Assembly: GCA_027422505.1 (NCBI GenBank)
Contig: JAPQWV010000051.1
Location: forward strand, 4,369,501 to 4,433,500
Length of the DNA: 64,000 bases
DNA from: Craterostigma plantagineum
Taxonomy: Eukaryota > Streptophyta > Magnoliopsida > Lamiales > Linderniaceae
Direction of reading: 5' to 3'
Each line of letters starts with the position of its first letter. The first letter of the stretch is position 1. The position numbers and the translations under genes were made by a program. Under the pieces are notes generated by a model that was not told the DNA's origin, did not search any database, and saw only the letters and a list, made by a program, of their open reading frames with translations. Shown piece by piece: positions 38,700-49,276 of this stretch.

Positions 38700-40244
38700 C
38701 TAGACCTTGTTTATCATAAATACCAAGAGACAGTACCTCTTCATGGCTCGTTTTGCTCCTGTTCCACTTAGCAAAAGTGTTTTCGGCCTCATTGAGTCGT
38801 TTTTGAAGTGAGTCGATCTCCCTGCCTTTCGTGTCAAAGCGGCTTCCAATTTGTTCATGCCGTCCATTAGTCCTTCAATGACCTTTTCGTTCTTCTCATT
38901 TTCCTCGGCCAACAATTTCACCGCGGCACGGAGTTGGATGTTATTCGCCTTTTCTAACTCGTATTGCGTGGTTAACAGCTTAAAGGCTTCTTCACCATTC
39001 TCAGTGTCAGGCTCTGTTTCATCACAACTCAAAAGACCATCAAGACAGTTTGAATCATCATAATCAAAAATGATATGTTTTACAGATGTTGAGTCAGATG
39101 TTGGCTCAACATCAGTTACCGCAGTAAGGCCGATTTGATTATCTTCATCTTCTTCGTCGTCAGAAAACGACTGGATGATTATAGATGATTGCTTAGGCTC
39201 TTCCTCTTCATCTTCATCTTCTTCGTCTGACAGGTCGATCCACATGACCTTACCACCACGCTTGCGAATGGCGTTGGCACATTCGTTGGCAAAATGGCCC
39301 CAACCTTGGCATTCAAAACATCTGACTGCCTCATAATTGACGTTCTTCTTTGGCTTTCCGTCTAGTCTCCCAAAAGGTTTCCGTTTAGGGAACGGAGGAG
39401 CTGACGAAGGTTCAGCCTTGGCATTCTGGCCTTTTCTGAATGTTGGGCCAACATTTTGTACAACATTCTTCTTCTTGAAAAACTTCGCGAATTTCTTTAC
39501 CACCATGGCCATGTCTTCTGCGTTTCTGGGGTCGACCTCGATCAGTTCATCGGATGGCTGAGTGACTAGTGCGAGACTCTTTCCACGAGAGGCCCTCTTT
39601 TGGACTTCAAGATTGGTTTCATAATTTTTCAAAATGTTCATCAACACGTTGAAGTCCATGGTAGCTAGGTTGTGAGACTCCTCGATCGCTGACACCTTCA
39701 TATTAAATTTTTCTGTTAGTGTACGAATTGCTTTTGAATTTAATACCTTGTTTGACAGAGGATCTCCTAGGCTGGCACACTCGCTGGAGATGGTCAAAAG
39801 CTTCCCAAAGTACGTTGTAATATCCTCGTCTTCCTTCATCCTGATATTCTCGAATTGGCTTAAGAGGAGGCGTAGTTTGGTTTCTCGCACCGTTGTATCA
39901 CCTTCACAGTACCTCTCGAGCAGATCCCACGCATTTTTGGCCGTTGTACAATTCTGGATAATCTTAAACATAAAGATATCCACCGTCGAGAAGATTGCGT
40001 TGAGTGCCTTGTCGTTGAATTCTGCCAGGCTTCGCTCGGGTGCTGTCCATAGTTCGACAGGCTTGTCGACGACTTCTCCATCTGCATCGGGTTCTGTCCT
40101 TGGTGGGGTATAACCGTGGAGAACTGCTTCCCAAGCTCGCACGTCGATTGACTTGATGCACTGACGAACACGGACCTTCCAATACGCATAGTTGGTGTCA
40201 AGAACGGGAACTTTGCCGATATTGTTGGAACTGGTAATATCCAT
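38700..40244 (-). CDS. gag: Copia gag (UBN2-type) with frame break before pol
   Basis: I choose the Met at 40244 (MDITSSNNIGKVPVLD) because the longer open frame begins inside the LTR, upstream of the primer-binding site. UBN2-like gag core (YAYWKVRVRQC, AWDLLERYCEGD, TYFGKLLTISSEC), then one CCHC knuckle CFECQGWGHFANEC, an acidic stretch, and a coiled-coil-like tail. Around 38820-38835 the sensible protein moves by -1 into the pol frame (continuing as EIDSLQKRLNEAENTFAKWN). The remaining gag-frame residues to 38700 are therefore out of frame. This is either a 1-bp deletion or a translational frameshift; no classical slippery heptamer is visible. Confidence 0.85.
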   Translation of the reverse strand: MDITSSNNIGKVPVLDTNYAYWKVRVRQCIKSIDVRAWEAVLHGYTPPRTEPDADGEVVDKPVELWTAPERSLAEFNDKALNAIFSTVDIFMFKIIQNCTTAKNAWDLLERYCEGDTTVRETKLRLLLSQFENIRMKEDEDITTYFGKLLTISSECASLGDPLSNKVLNSKAIRTLTEKFNMKVSAIEESHNLATMDFNVLMNILKNYETNLEVQKRASRGKSLALVTQPSDELIEVDPRNAEDMAMVVKKFAKFFKKKNVVQNVGPTFRKGQNAKAEPSSAPPFPKRKPFGRLDGKPKKNVNYEAVRCFECQGWGHFANECANAIRKRGGKVMWIDLSDEEDEDEEEEPKQSSIIIQSFSDDEEDEDNQIGLTAVTDVEPTSDSTSVKHIIFDYDDSNCLDGLLSCDETEPDTENGEEAFKLLTTQYELEKANNIQLRAAVKLLAEENEKNEKVIEGLMDGMNKLEAALTRKAGRSTHFKNDSMRPKTLLLSGTGAKRAMKRYCLLVFMINKV

Positions 40245-40282
40245 TGTAGAGGACGTTAAGCGCTTAGTGACGTCAAGCGTTG

Positions 40283-40294
40283 GCTCTGATACCA
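40283..40294 (-). other. Primer-binding site of the copia element
   Basis: The minus strand reads TGGTATCAGAGC, complementary to tRNA-iMet, 3 nt inside the 5' LTR. Confidence 0.88.
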
Positions 40295-40297
40295 CTT

Positions 40298-41209
40298 TGA
40301 TGGGGGTCCCGTACACAATGGATGTAAAAACACTAAGTTGTAAACTGATGTTGGACGTGATGTTGGGTTAACACTCACACTCTCTTATAACGCACAGCGG
40401 AAATGATAGAAACTTAGTGATAAAAATGAAACGAACACAAGAGATGTTTTTGTGCAGCAAGTGCTGCGAGCCCCAAGGGGTAAAAATCCACTAGAAAGAT
40501 GGATTACAAAACTATCGAAAAAGATAGGTAAAACTAGTCTAGCAAACGGAACGAATCAAAAAGGATTCTAAACCTATAAGATCTCACGACCTCTGAAAAG
40601 CTAGACTAAAAGACAACTCTCGCAAGATGTAAAAATCGCTCAAACTCGATATGTGCTTCGCTCATATTTTTCGCTCAATATGTCGCTCAAAGCAGCTCCA
40701 TGAAAGCTCTCTCGAAAGTCGTTAGTTGCAGCTCAAAAATAACTCTTATTTATAGACCTTGGCTCCCTCTTGAATTGGTAAAAAGATCCCTTGAATATCT
40801 CTTCAAATATCTCTTCGAAGATCTCCCTAAATATAGTATATATTTAGTTCGAATCTTCTCATCTCATTGGCCGATCCTTTATCTCCTATTTATGGTAAAC
40901 TGATTGACTGGATCTCCTTGATATTCAGATCTTCTAATCTTGGTCGTAGCTTGACTTGATCTCTTTTGATCTTCAAATCTTCTATTTATGGTAAGTGCAC
41001 TTCCTAAATTCGTTCAAGCAACTCCACACGCTTTCCACACGGTTTGGACTCGTTTTAGCACTTTACCACGTCCTGCATATCAGTAAATAAAGCTACAAAA
41101 AAGGTTAAACGGTTTTGGGCATGAAAGATAAAATCGAATGTTGACAGACAACAATGTTGGCTGAAATGTTAGCCCAACATTGTCAAAGCTGAGCTAGTCA
41201 ACATTAACA
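40298..41209 (-). repeat. 5' LTR of the copia element
   Basis: 912 bp, same termini and length as the LTR at 32330-33241. It drives the element's minus-strand transcription, away from GLP2 and towards GLP1. Confidence 0.9.
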
Positions 41210-41214
41210 GTTTT

Positions 41215-42060
41215 CATTGATATGCTTTCACTAATAATCTTTCATGTTTCAGTGCCACACAAACCTGAACTGTATATGATAATTAATAATGATTCAAAAG
41301 TACGATATGAGCTATGTTAGAAATAAACCCTAGTTTGAAATATTCTAGGGTACAGTTATATTTTTTAATGGGAATATGTTTTTAATATTTAAGGTGTAAT
41401 TTTTTTTCAAATGTTGAAGGTTATAATATAAATTTCTAACTTGGAATGGAAAGATCATTTCTTACATTTTTATATAAATTTATCAATGTTATTTATTAAA
41501 TTATTATAAGAGAGAAAATTTAAAAGATAAAAAAACCGTAAACCGGCGACTCAAAACCGTAACCGTAACGGCTCGGTCGGTTCAAAACCGCAACCGTAAC
41601 CGTGATTATCACGGTTCGGTTACGGTTAGACGTTTTTCTTAACCGTAAAACGGCGGTTGATAACCGTGAACCGTAACCGTAACCGTATGAACACGTCTAG
41701 TTACAACTATTGCAGTTATTTAGGGCGGTGAACTCCGATTTCATATTTCACCGAGCAACACGTTTGCTTGATGGATTTTCAGTACTCTGCGATGCCATCA
41801 ATTTTGAACTCGTAATCATTGTATTCGTTTGGACTCTTTTGTATCTGATATCCAATTTTCGTCAACACCCGTACCAATATAACTAATACATTTCTTTTTA
41901 TCATTCGTACGTGCTCTTTCATATACATAAATCAATCTGCACTGTTATTATTGACAAATCCAATAAATATTATATCAACCGTTTTAGGTCCGATCTTATT
42001 TTTCTTAGGCCCTTTGACCTTTACGAAGTATCCCCACACTTCTAAGTATTTATACGAGGG
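41215..42060. other. GLP1 downstream flank, hAT fragment and copia pol relic
   Basis: 41215-41343 is the displaced GLP1 3' flank (matches 46305-46440). 41535-41700 is dense in AACCGTAACCG-type repeats ending GAACACGTCTAG, typical of hAT-derived debris. From about 42060 back to 41760 the minus strand gives copia integrase-like phrases (YKYLEVWGYFVKVKGP, GPKTVDIIFIGF) with stops. Confidence 0.5.
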
Positions 42061-43830
42061 CTGGTATACCTTTTCATGAAATTTTGTGTCTTCTCAAAAG
42101 ACTGCGCTTTTTCGCTACAGGTTGAGCCTCTTTGCAACATATCGTAAGTCTCTAAATGACTGCACCTTTTCGTAAAACGTTATACACCTTCGTGAAATGT
42201 TGCTCTTACTTCAAGAGATCGCACATTTTCACGGAGGTTCATACCTCTTCGCATAAGGTTATAGCTTTTTCGAAGTTCATAGGGTTTTACAGAAATCCGT
42301 GCATTACCACTTCAAAGCGTCACACCACGTCGTGAGATCACATCTCTTCTTGAAAGGTTGTGTCTCTTTGTATGATCGCAACATATGTGAGATCATACCT
42401 CTTTACGTAAAACCTTCTTCGTAAAAGGTTATGTTTGTCGGTGAGATCATTCTTTTTTTTTTATTTGCAAAAGGTCGTGTTGTATCCTTTGCAATTATCA
42501 TGTCTCCTCATGGCATCATACCATTTTGTGTAAGATCATGCTTAATTGAGAGATCGTACCTCTTCATTAAAGGTCATACCTATTCATTAAAGCACGTATC
42601 ATTTCGTGAGTCGGCACCTCTTCGTGAAACGTCGCACCTGTCACAATTCGTACAGGTCGGGTCTCTTTGTGAGAATGTATCTCTTTGGGAAAGTCGTATC
42701 ATGTTGGAAAGTGTGAACCAAAACTCCGGGAATTATCGTCGGAGAACGATCGGGGAGATCGGAACAAAGAAGCATCGAAACATGTTTGCAGATTGGGTTC
42801 ACGGCCTCATGTTTTGGTGTTCACGGCCGTGAACAAGAGTAGATTAGGGCCTGATGGTGCTGCTGCCCACAGACAGCCGTGACTAGCTAACCATCTGGCC
42901 GTGACACGTCTGTCACGACCGTGAACAGAGCTGCCAGGAGCATTGAAGCCGGGCAGAGAAGAAGTCAGGCCAGCCCGCTACCTTCACGGCCGTGAAGGTA
43001 GCTGTCCCAGGCCGTGAAGCTTGACTGAATGCGCGCGAAGATCTGTTCGAAAGAGTCACGGCCGTGATGGAGGAAGTTAGAGGCCGTGACAAGCTTCAGG
43101 TTTCTTGATAACAGTTATACAGAAGTCCTGAGTCAAGTAATAACCTTCTAGGTTATTTCTCGTCTATATATAGGGCGAATTAGCTCGACTTTTGTACTGC
43201 GAGTTGAGAGAGAAAGTTGCAAACTTGTAATATCTGTAAATAGTTCAGAATAAAAAGAAATCGTTGATCCGTGGACGTAGACCAAATCTTGGGTCGAACC
43301 ACGTAAAAGTTGTATCTTCGTCTCTGTTTTCTTTTCTCTGTTTTTTAGCGGATTACATATCAAGATCGAATCTTTCGACTTGATCTTCACACACCCTCGA
43401 AAGATCTCTCAAACGCGAATCTATAGGCGCTGATTTCTCAACATATCACTTTCAAGAGAAAGCACATTTTCGTGAAAGTCGTACCTCGTGAGAATGCAGC
43501 TCTTCGCGGAAGGTCTGAGAACATATCTCCTCACCCAAGGTCTTATTTATTGTGAAGTCGCACTTTTTCACGAAAGGTCATCTCACTTTGTTAAACACCA
43601 CATCTCTTTGCGACTAGTCCTACCTTTACAAAAGGTCGCTCTTATTCACAAAAGATCGTACCTTTTTACCTTTTTCTTAAAGGTTATACCTTTTCACGAA
43701 AGGTCGCACTTTTTCGCTAAGGTATGTACCTTTCCTCGAAAGATTATCCTTTCTTGCAACAAGTGACAATTCTACGCTAGATGTCAACTCATTTGATTGA
43801 ACCTTTTAGCAAAAGGTTATACCTCTCCAA
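42060..43830. repeat. Degenerate minisatellite around CTTCGTGAAAGGTCGCACC
   Basis: An irregular array of about 20-25 bp units, for example CTTTTTCGCTA, CCTCTTCGTGAAAC, CTTTTTCACGAAAGGTC, alternating ACCT/GGTC with TTCGTGAAA. It spans 42060-42696 and resumes at 43449-43830; the gap is a solo LTR. Units are strongly diverged, so the array is old. No coding capacity. Confidence 0.6.
42702..43443 (+). mobile_element. Solo LTR (copia-like) inside the minisatellite
   Basis: 742 bp, TGTTGG...CTCAACA, with an exact 5-bp target duplication TATCA (42697-42701, 43444-43448). U5-like phrases GATCCGTGGACGTAG and CGAACCACGTAAA are typical of copia LTRs and give plus polarity. Its first 400 bp contains repeated CACGGCCGTG palindromes. 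No internal region remains, consistent with LTR-LTR recombination. Confidence 0.85.
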
Positions 43831-44027
43831 CAGTCAAAATCAGCATAGCCAACTTCTTCGACTTCTCTCCGGACAAAATATTTTTCGGAATATCGTCACT
43901 CAAATCCGAAATTATTTTAACATTGTCGATGTCGACAAACAAAATCAGTTTACCAAAAATCTTTGTGAGATTGTCGATGTAGATAACTAAAATGCATTCT
44001 CTAAATAACGTTTAAATATTGTAGTAT

Positions 44028-44200
44028 GCAATGCCCAATGTCGTTTTAATATTTTTAGGTATGATTAGTGTGTACGACTGTATGAAATATATCGATCGTA
44101 AGGGGGACGATTGTAGTTAGCAATACCCAGTGTCGTTTTAAGATCGTTGCATACAATTATGTGTGTACGACTATATTAAGTATATCGATAGTAAGGGGTA
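44028..44200. repeat. Tandem pair of an ~85-bp repeat
   Basis: Two copies of a unit with GCAATGCCCAATGTCGTTTT/GCAATACCCAGTGTCGTTTT, GTGTACGAC and TCGATCGTAAGGGGGACGATTG. The same unit flanks each CACTA copy further right (about 47190, 48105, 49455, 50380 and the block B equivalents). This pair represents the state without the CACTA insertion. Confidence 0.7.
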
Positions 44201-44719
44201 GGGGTGAAAACGAGCCAAGCTGAGCCCAAGCATGGCCCAGCTAGATCTCCGCTCGAACCAATATACTCGAGCTCGAGCTCGGTTCGAGCTCGATCAAGCA
44301 TCAATACTTACTGCTCGAGCTCGGCTCGTGAAAGTATCGAGCTGCTCGAGCTCGGCTCGAGATGCTCGAATTTGGTCGAACTTTGGAGCTCGAGCTTGAT
44401 TATCTTCTTATTTTATTAATTTTTTCCGAAAAAAATATAAGAAAATACTACACCATCAAGCACAACTAAACCAAATTGAAAAATTAATATCTCCAAAAAC
44501 ATAGAAAACCAACAAAAAGCAGTTCCATAAATTGAAAAGTTCAAACTTCAATATTGAACAACTCCATTTTGATTCTATTCTTCATCATCTGCGCTATCCA
44601 CAAACAATTAAACTTGAGTTTCCAACATTTGAAATCATAAGAAAGAATGAATAAAATTAACCTCATTATTAGGTGGAGGGCTGAATATTTATCACTTGGT
44701 ATGATCTTTCTAGTAGTGT
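44196..44719. other. hAT-derived fragment and AT-rich spacer
   Basis: 44196-44400 starts TAGGGGTGAAAACGAGCC and is filled with CTCGAGCTCGG repeats, typical of hAT MITE ends; no second end or target duplication was found. The rest is AT-rich with no gene. Confidence 0.45.
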
Positions 44720-45165
44720 ATTTAAGTCCACCGCCTAGTTTGATTTGTCAACACTTATGAGGTGTCCGAATTTTCAACTTTGCTGTTGTTTAGATAAAAG
44801 GAAAATATAAAGATTAGATGAAAGGGTTTGACTGTAGAACAGTTTACACGGTGATTTCTCTTGCTCTTAAAAATAACTTAGTCTAATGATAGTTGGTTGT
44901 CTAATAATTTGAAAACTTCTGCATATTTGAACCATTCTTGCAAGTAGGAGCCATGCAACGTGTACTATAAGTAATATTATGTTATTAATAAAATCAGGGA
45001 CTTTGATAAGGTATTAGAACTTTATGTTATTTTACTGGGTTAGGTTTTTTCATTTTCTTAATATCCTTGTACGATGTTGGAGACGCGACGACACTTTCAA
45101 AAAACATTTCATTTCTTATGATTTTTTTTCCAGCACGCCATTTATTTCTTCAAGCTATGTTTCAT

Positions 45166-45173
45166 TATAAATA
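45166..45173 (+). promoter_or_regulatory. GLP2 TATA box
   Basis: TATAAATA about 105 bp before the GLP2 ATG, aligned with the boxes of GLP1 (intact) and GLP3 (altered). Confidence 0.65.
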
Positions 45174-45277
45174 TTCTTATGAATTTCTAGGATCGGTGCA
45201 CAACACTTCTCGGCACTAAAGCAGTACAATCAAGCAGCACTTCATCCTTTCTTAGAAGACTAAAAAACTAGTTTAAG

Positions 45278-46110
45278 ATGGCAATCTCCAGCAACAATCT
45301 CATGAGTATAGCAATCGTTGCTTTATTAACTTCGTCAACCTATTATTCCTTGTTTGCTTCTGCTTCAGATCCAAGCCCACTTCAAGACTTTTGTGTAGCA
45401 GTTAATGACTCCAAGGCTTCTGGTAATTTATAAATCATGCATGAGTATGTTTAAAAATCATATATATCAAACCTTCACCATGATTTATTTAGGCAAGGCT
45501 TAGCAAAATAATCTATTATATCTCTTATAAAACTTATAATACAGTATTCGTGAATGGGAAGATCTGTAAGAATCCAAACATGGTAACGGCGGATGATTTC
45601 TTCTTCTCGGGACTAAACAAGCCCGGCAACACATCGAATGCATTGGGATCAAAAGTGACTGCAGTGAACGTGAATCAGTTGGCTGGGCTCAACACGCTTG
45701 GGATCTCTTTGGTCCGCATTGACTATGCGCCGTATGGGCTAAACCCGCCTCACACACATCCTCGCGCAACTGAGATTCTTGTTGTTGTTGAAGGAACTCT
45801 TTATGTTGGATTTGTGACTTCAAATCCCGCAGATCCTAACCAGAAGAATAAGCTCTTTACCAAGACTTTGTATGCGGGAGATGTTTTCGTTTTCCCCGAA
45901 GGGCTCATCCATTTCCAGTTCAACGTCGGGGGAACAAACGCTGTTGCTTTTGCTGGTTTAAGCAGCCAAAACCCGGGCGTTATTACCATCGCCAATGCTG
46001 TCTTTGGTTCTGATCCTTCCATTTCCGTTGATGTTCTTACAAAAGCCTTTCAAGTGGACGCCAATGTGATCAAGTATCTCCAGGGTCAGTTCTGGTACGA
46101 CAACAACTAA
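45278..46110 (+). CDS. Germin-like protein subfamily 1, copy 2 (GLP2)
   Basis: Two exons (45278-45422, 45545-46110), 236 aa. Signal peptide as in copy 1 but with [11 protein letters not shown]. Both germin boxes ([15 protein letters not shown]), the Cys pair and the FWYDNN end are intact. By eye exon 2 differs from GLP1 at two adjacent-codon bases (Leu to Ala) and is identical to GLP3. Its proximal promoter resembles GLP3 closely but GLP1 only loosely. Expected to be a secreted Mn-binding cupin of the cell wall. Confidence 0.93.
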
Positions 46111-46990
46111 AGGACACGAAAAGAAAAGGAAATGGAGTTGATATTATATGAATAATGTTTTTTATTCAACTCTTTTTTTTCCACATCGTACAATAAGATA
46201 TTGATGTAATCTATGGTGTTTCACGCGTTATTGTAATAAAGATTGCTCTCCTAGTCCTTGAATAAACCACGCCTGAGGTTAATTAAAATGTCAACAAGGT
46301 TTTCATTTGATATGCTTTCACTAATAATCTTTCATGTTTCCGCGCCACACAAACATGAACAGTATATGATAAGTAATAATGATTTAAAAGTACGATATGA
46401 GCTATGTTAGAAATAAACCCTAGTTTGAAATATTCTTTATATGATGACAGACATTAAATTCATCAAAAGTTCATTTGTCTACATTTTCACCATTTATTAG
46501 TTTGAGTTATAATACCTAGCCTGAAACCATTGCGGAGCAAATCTCCCACTTCATTAATAGCCCCCACACTTGCTTAGCTAACAAAACCTTATTAAATGCC
46601 TCAAAAGTATAATCCTCCCATTGCTTCTCTAGTACGCCAGTAGTTACTGCTTGCAAACCCTCGGTATGAATAAATGAAAATACCTCTCTTCTATTACGTC
46701 CAGTAGTTATTGCTTGCAAATCCAAATGCATCTTTTGTGTAGTCTAGACTGAACTAACGATGGCCGACAAACACACACTGTGATATGGTCAACATTAGAG
46801 GAAAGGAAGTAAATGATTTATCCATACGCCATCCGATAAACCTACCCCCTGCTGAGCAACCCTGCTACAAAACATCGTTTCAAATGAAGTTTTGTCCATG
46901 TTTTTAGTACATAGTAGCATTTTTCATGCGGTAATTCGGTCATAGTATCTACTGAAAAAATTCTAATGAACACACATACCTCCTAATTAT
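46111..46990. other. GLP2 3' flank with LINE fragment
   Basis: GLP2 3' UTR with an AATAAA-type signal at about 46235, then spacer. The minus strand at about 46650-46516 reads FEAFNKVLLAKQVWGLLMKW, the conserved C-terminal motif of plant L1-type LINE reverse transcriptases (LALLAKQ-WRL). Truncated and non-functional. Confidence 0.5.
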
Positions 46991-49265
46991 CGTAAATAAA
47001 AAATTAACAAAATATTCAACATGCATTTCGTCCAAAATTCTAACTGAAAATAATAACAAAAATAGAATAGCCATGGCTTTTATCAAGACATAATGAAAAA
47101 TAGAATATAAAATGACATACACAAATTGATAAAGAATAATATAGAATAAAAAAATCCGTCTGCAATGGAAGTATAGTAAGCAATACCCAATGTCGTTTTA
47201 AAATTGTTAGGTACAATTCCGTGTCCACGAATATATTCAATATATCGATAGTAAGGAGGACGATTCTATCACTACCAGAAAAAGACGTATTAGACACGGA
47301 AAATTCGGTGTCTAACACCAAATTCCATATCTATTGAGTGATTAGACAAAGAATTATCTATTCTGATGTGTAGGTATTGTTTTCGTAGCAAATTTAAGGC
47401 CTTGGCAAGAAGTGTCATGGCCGTGACACTGTCGGGAAGCCTACGGCTGTGGGCGAGTCATAGGATGCCCGACAGTGTCACGGCCGTGACACTTCTTGCC
47501 GTGGATTCTTGACTCGTGATCTAGTGCTCACATTTGTGTTTTGAACCAGGGTCTGGAACGAAGTAGGAAGCTGACGAAACCCGAGAAAATTTTTAAATTC
47601 CGCTGCGTCCAGGGCGAGGCCTCGGGTCACCCGGGGTTTTCCAACAGTGGGGAACCACGGGTGTCCCGAGGGCTCGCACCGGACGCAGTGGAATTTTAAA
47701 ATTTTTACCTAAATAAAAATAATTAGACTAAATAGGAGAAAAAAATTGATTAAGTGTATAGTAGAGATTTTGTTTAATTTTTTAATATGTGTGCAATTAC
47801 CTTAAACTACTATTTAGGAAGAGGGGGTATCGTTCTTCACCACTTCGTTCCGAAAATTGGCCAGCTTCGGCCGTTCGTCACGGCCTGAGACATTGCCGAG
47901 GCCGTACCGTTTCTAAAATGAATTTTATCATATTTCCGTTTTTAGTTCCATATATAACCCGTATCTAAAGAAAAGCATTAATTTATTTTGAAATAAAAAT
48001 AAAAAACTGTGCCAGAATCCGTTTCTAGTACTCATAATTTATACACGAAGCCAATCATGTATCTATTTTTCGTGTAGGATGCTATGTTTTCTTGTAGTGT
48101 GTGTAAGCAATCCCCACCCAATGTCGTTTTAAGATTCTTAGGTACAATTCAGTGTGTATGACTTTATTAAATACATCGATTAGAGGGGGACGCAAACTGT
48201 TTTTTTGTTTTGGTCGAGGCTAGCGTTAGAAGCTATGTCCTTAAAACGATATTGCCCCGTACACGGTGCTTACGCAATACAACAATCATTTACCAAGATA
48301 CAACGACAAACGTCACGTGATGGCAGTACTCCAAATTACGAGACAAATGAACTTAGTCAATGCTTTTTGGACTCTCCGACGACTTTTGAATACGATATGT
48401 ACTACGTATATTTCACGATGAAAGAAGGAAAAACCCTAGGATTTCTAAGAATCGAGAGAGGATCTCGAGGTGTTCGAGATCTTGGAAATGAGCAAATGAA
48501 CCTCCCTATTATAGATGGGGCTGAAATTTGCTTCAAAGTTGTTTTTATTCATGTTTGGTGACAACCTTTCACCTGAACAGATTCATCTCTTAGCCAAATA
48601 AATGTGATTCCCAACGAAGCGTTACTTCTTTACACGTCTTGAGTTGAATAGTTGCTTTATTGAATCCATTTACTCGAAGAGTTACAACTATTGCAGTTAT
48701 TTCTGTTTAATTTTTCCAACAATCCCCACATATATACGAATTAATTCCTATAGGAAAGCTAACGCTAATGAGAGTACAATCGATAAGTCAATGCATCGAG
48801 AAAGATAGCTTGTTGCTTTGAATCTTCCGTAGTTGAACGGTATCGAGCATACTTGCTATGCAGTGACTGCAATGTCTTCGACTGCCCAACTTTTGTGTAT
48901 ACTAAGACAACAACACCCACACAGTGACTTATCTCACATATTTAGTTCTTATGATTTGTCGGTTTGGCCATGAATACGATCTTCGATTCATGAGTGTTTC
49001 GTAGAAGCGACTCGGCTCCTCACCCACATAGGTGTCAATTTCAATAAGAATATCCTCCACACTCCACCTTATAAACGATATACATTAAGAGTAGAAACTC
49101 AACCTCACTACATGTGGTAGAACAACACAAACATCCTAGGAAAGATAGAGACAATATTGTCCACATGTTGTAGCAAAATTTCTGTAATGTAGTTGGCCGT
49201 TGAACGAGATCTTGGGACTACAGTCAACATGGTTGGGTTACCGCTACAGTCGTTTTATTGGTAGC
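46990..49265. repeat. CACTA-bearing tandem unit a
   Basis: About 2.27 kb, repeated immediately as unit b (about 49277-51530) and, within block B, as units c and d. Order: 85-bp repeat, CACTA element, 85-bp repeat, and a reverse copia-LTR-like part ending ...CTACAGTCGTTTTATTGGTAG. The LTR-like part, read on the minus strand, has TCTATAATAGGGAGG (TATA-like) and leader-like sequence. Confidence 0.7.
47270..48099. mobile_element. Non-autonomous CACTA element, copy a
   Basis: Starts CACTACCAGAAAAAGACG and ends CTATGTTTTCTTGTAGTG, the paired CACTA termini. 830 bp, no transposase. Contains two strong hairpins: one built on GTGTCACGGCCGTGACAC-like arms (about 47410-47500) and one on TCCGCTGCGTCC...GGACGCAGTGGA (about 47597-47695). 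Flanked by two copies of the 85-bp repeat. Confidence 0.78.
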
Positions 49266-49276
49266 CATGAGCTACC

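Larger units (their letters stand above)
32330..41209 (-). mobile_element. Young Sirevirus-like Ty1/copia retrotransposon, complete
   Basis: 8,880 bp, bounded by 912-bp LTRs and the 5-bp target duplication GTTTT (32325-32329, 41210-41214). Removing it restores the GLP1 3' flank, which then matches the GLP2 flank at about 46300. Coding is on the minus strand. A tRNA-iMet primer site follows the upstream LTR, gag has a CCHC knuckle, and pol is in copia order (protease-integrase-RT-RNase H). A 1.9 kb non-coding stretch between pol and the 3' LTR contains repeated polypurine tracts, a Sirevirus hallmark. It inserted 194 bp downstream of the GLP1 stop codon. Confidence 0.92.

Noticed and set aside
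48205..48561. A 108-136 codon plus-strand frame (starting MSLKRYCPVHGAYAIQQ) conserved in four copies (also about 50498, 61020, 63299)
   Set aside because: The copies are recent duplicates, so conservation carries little weight. A fifth, older copy (56600-56840) has stops. Read on the other strand the DNA looks like a copia LTR with a TATA-like box and leader, so the frame is probably an antisense accident.
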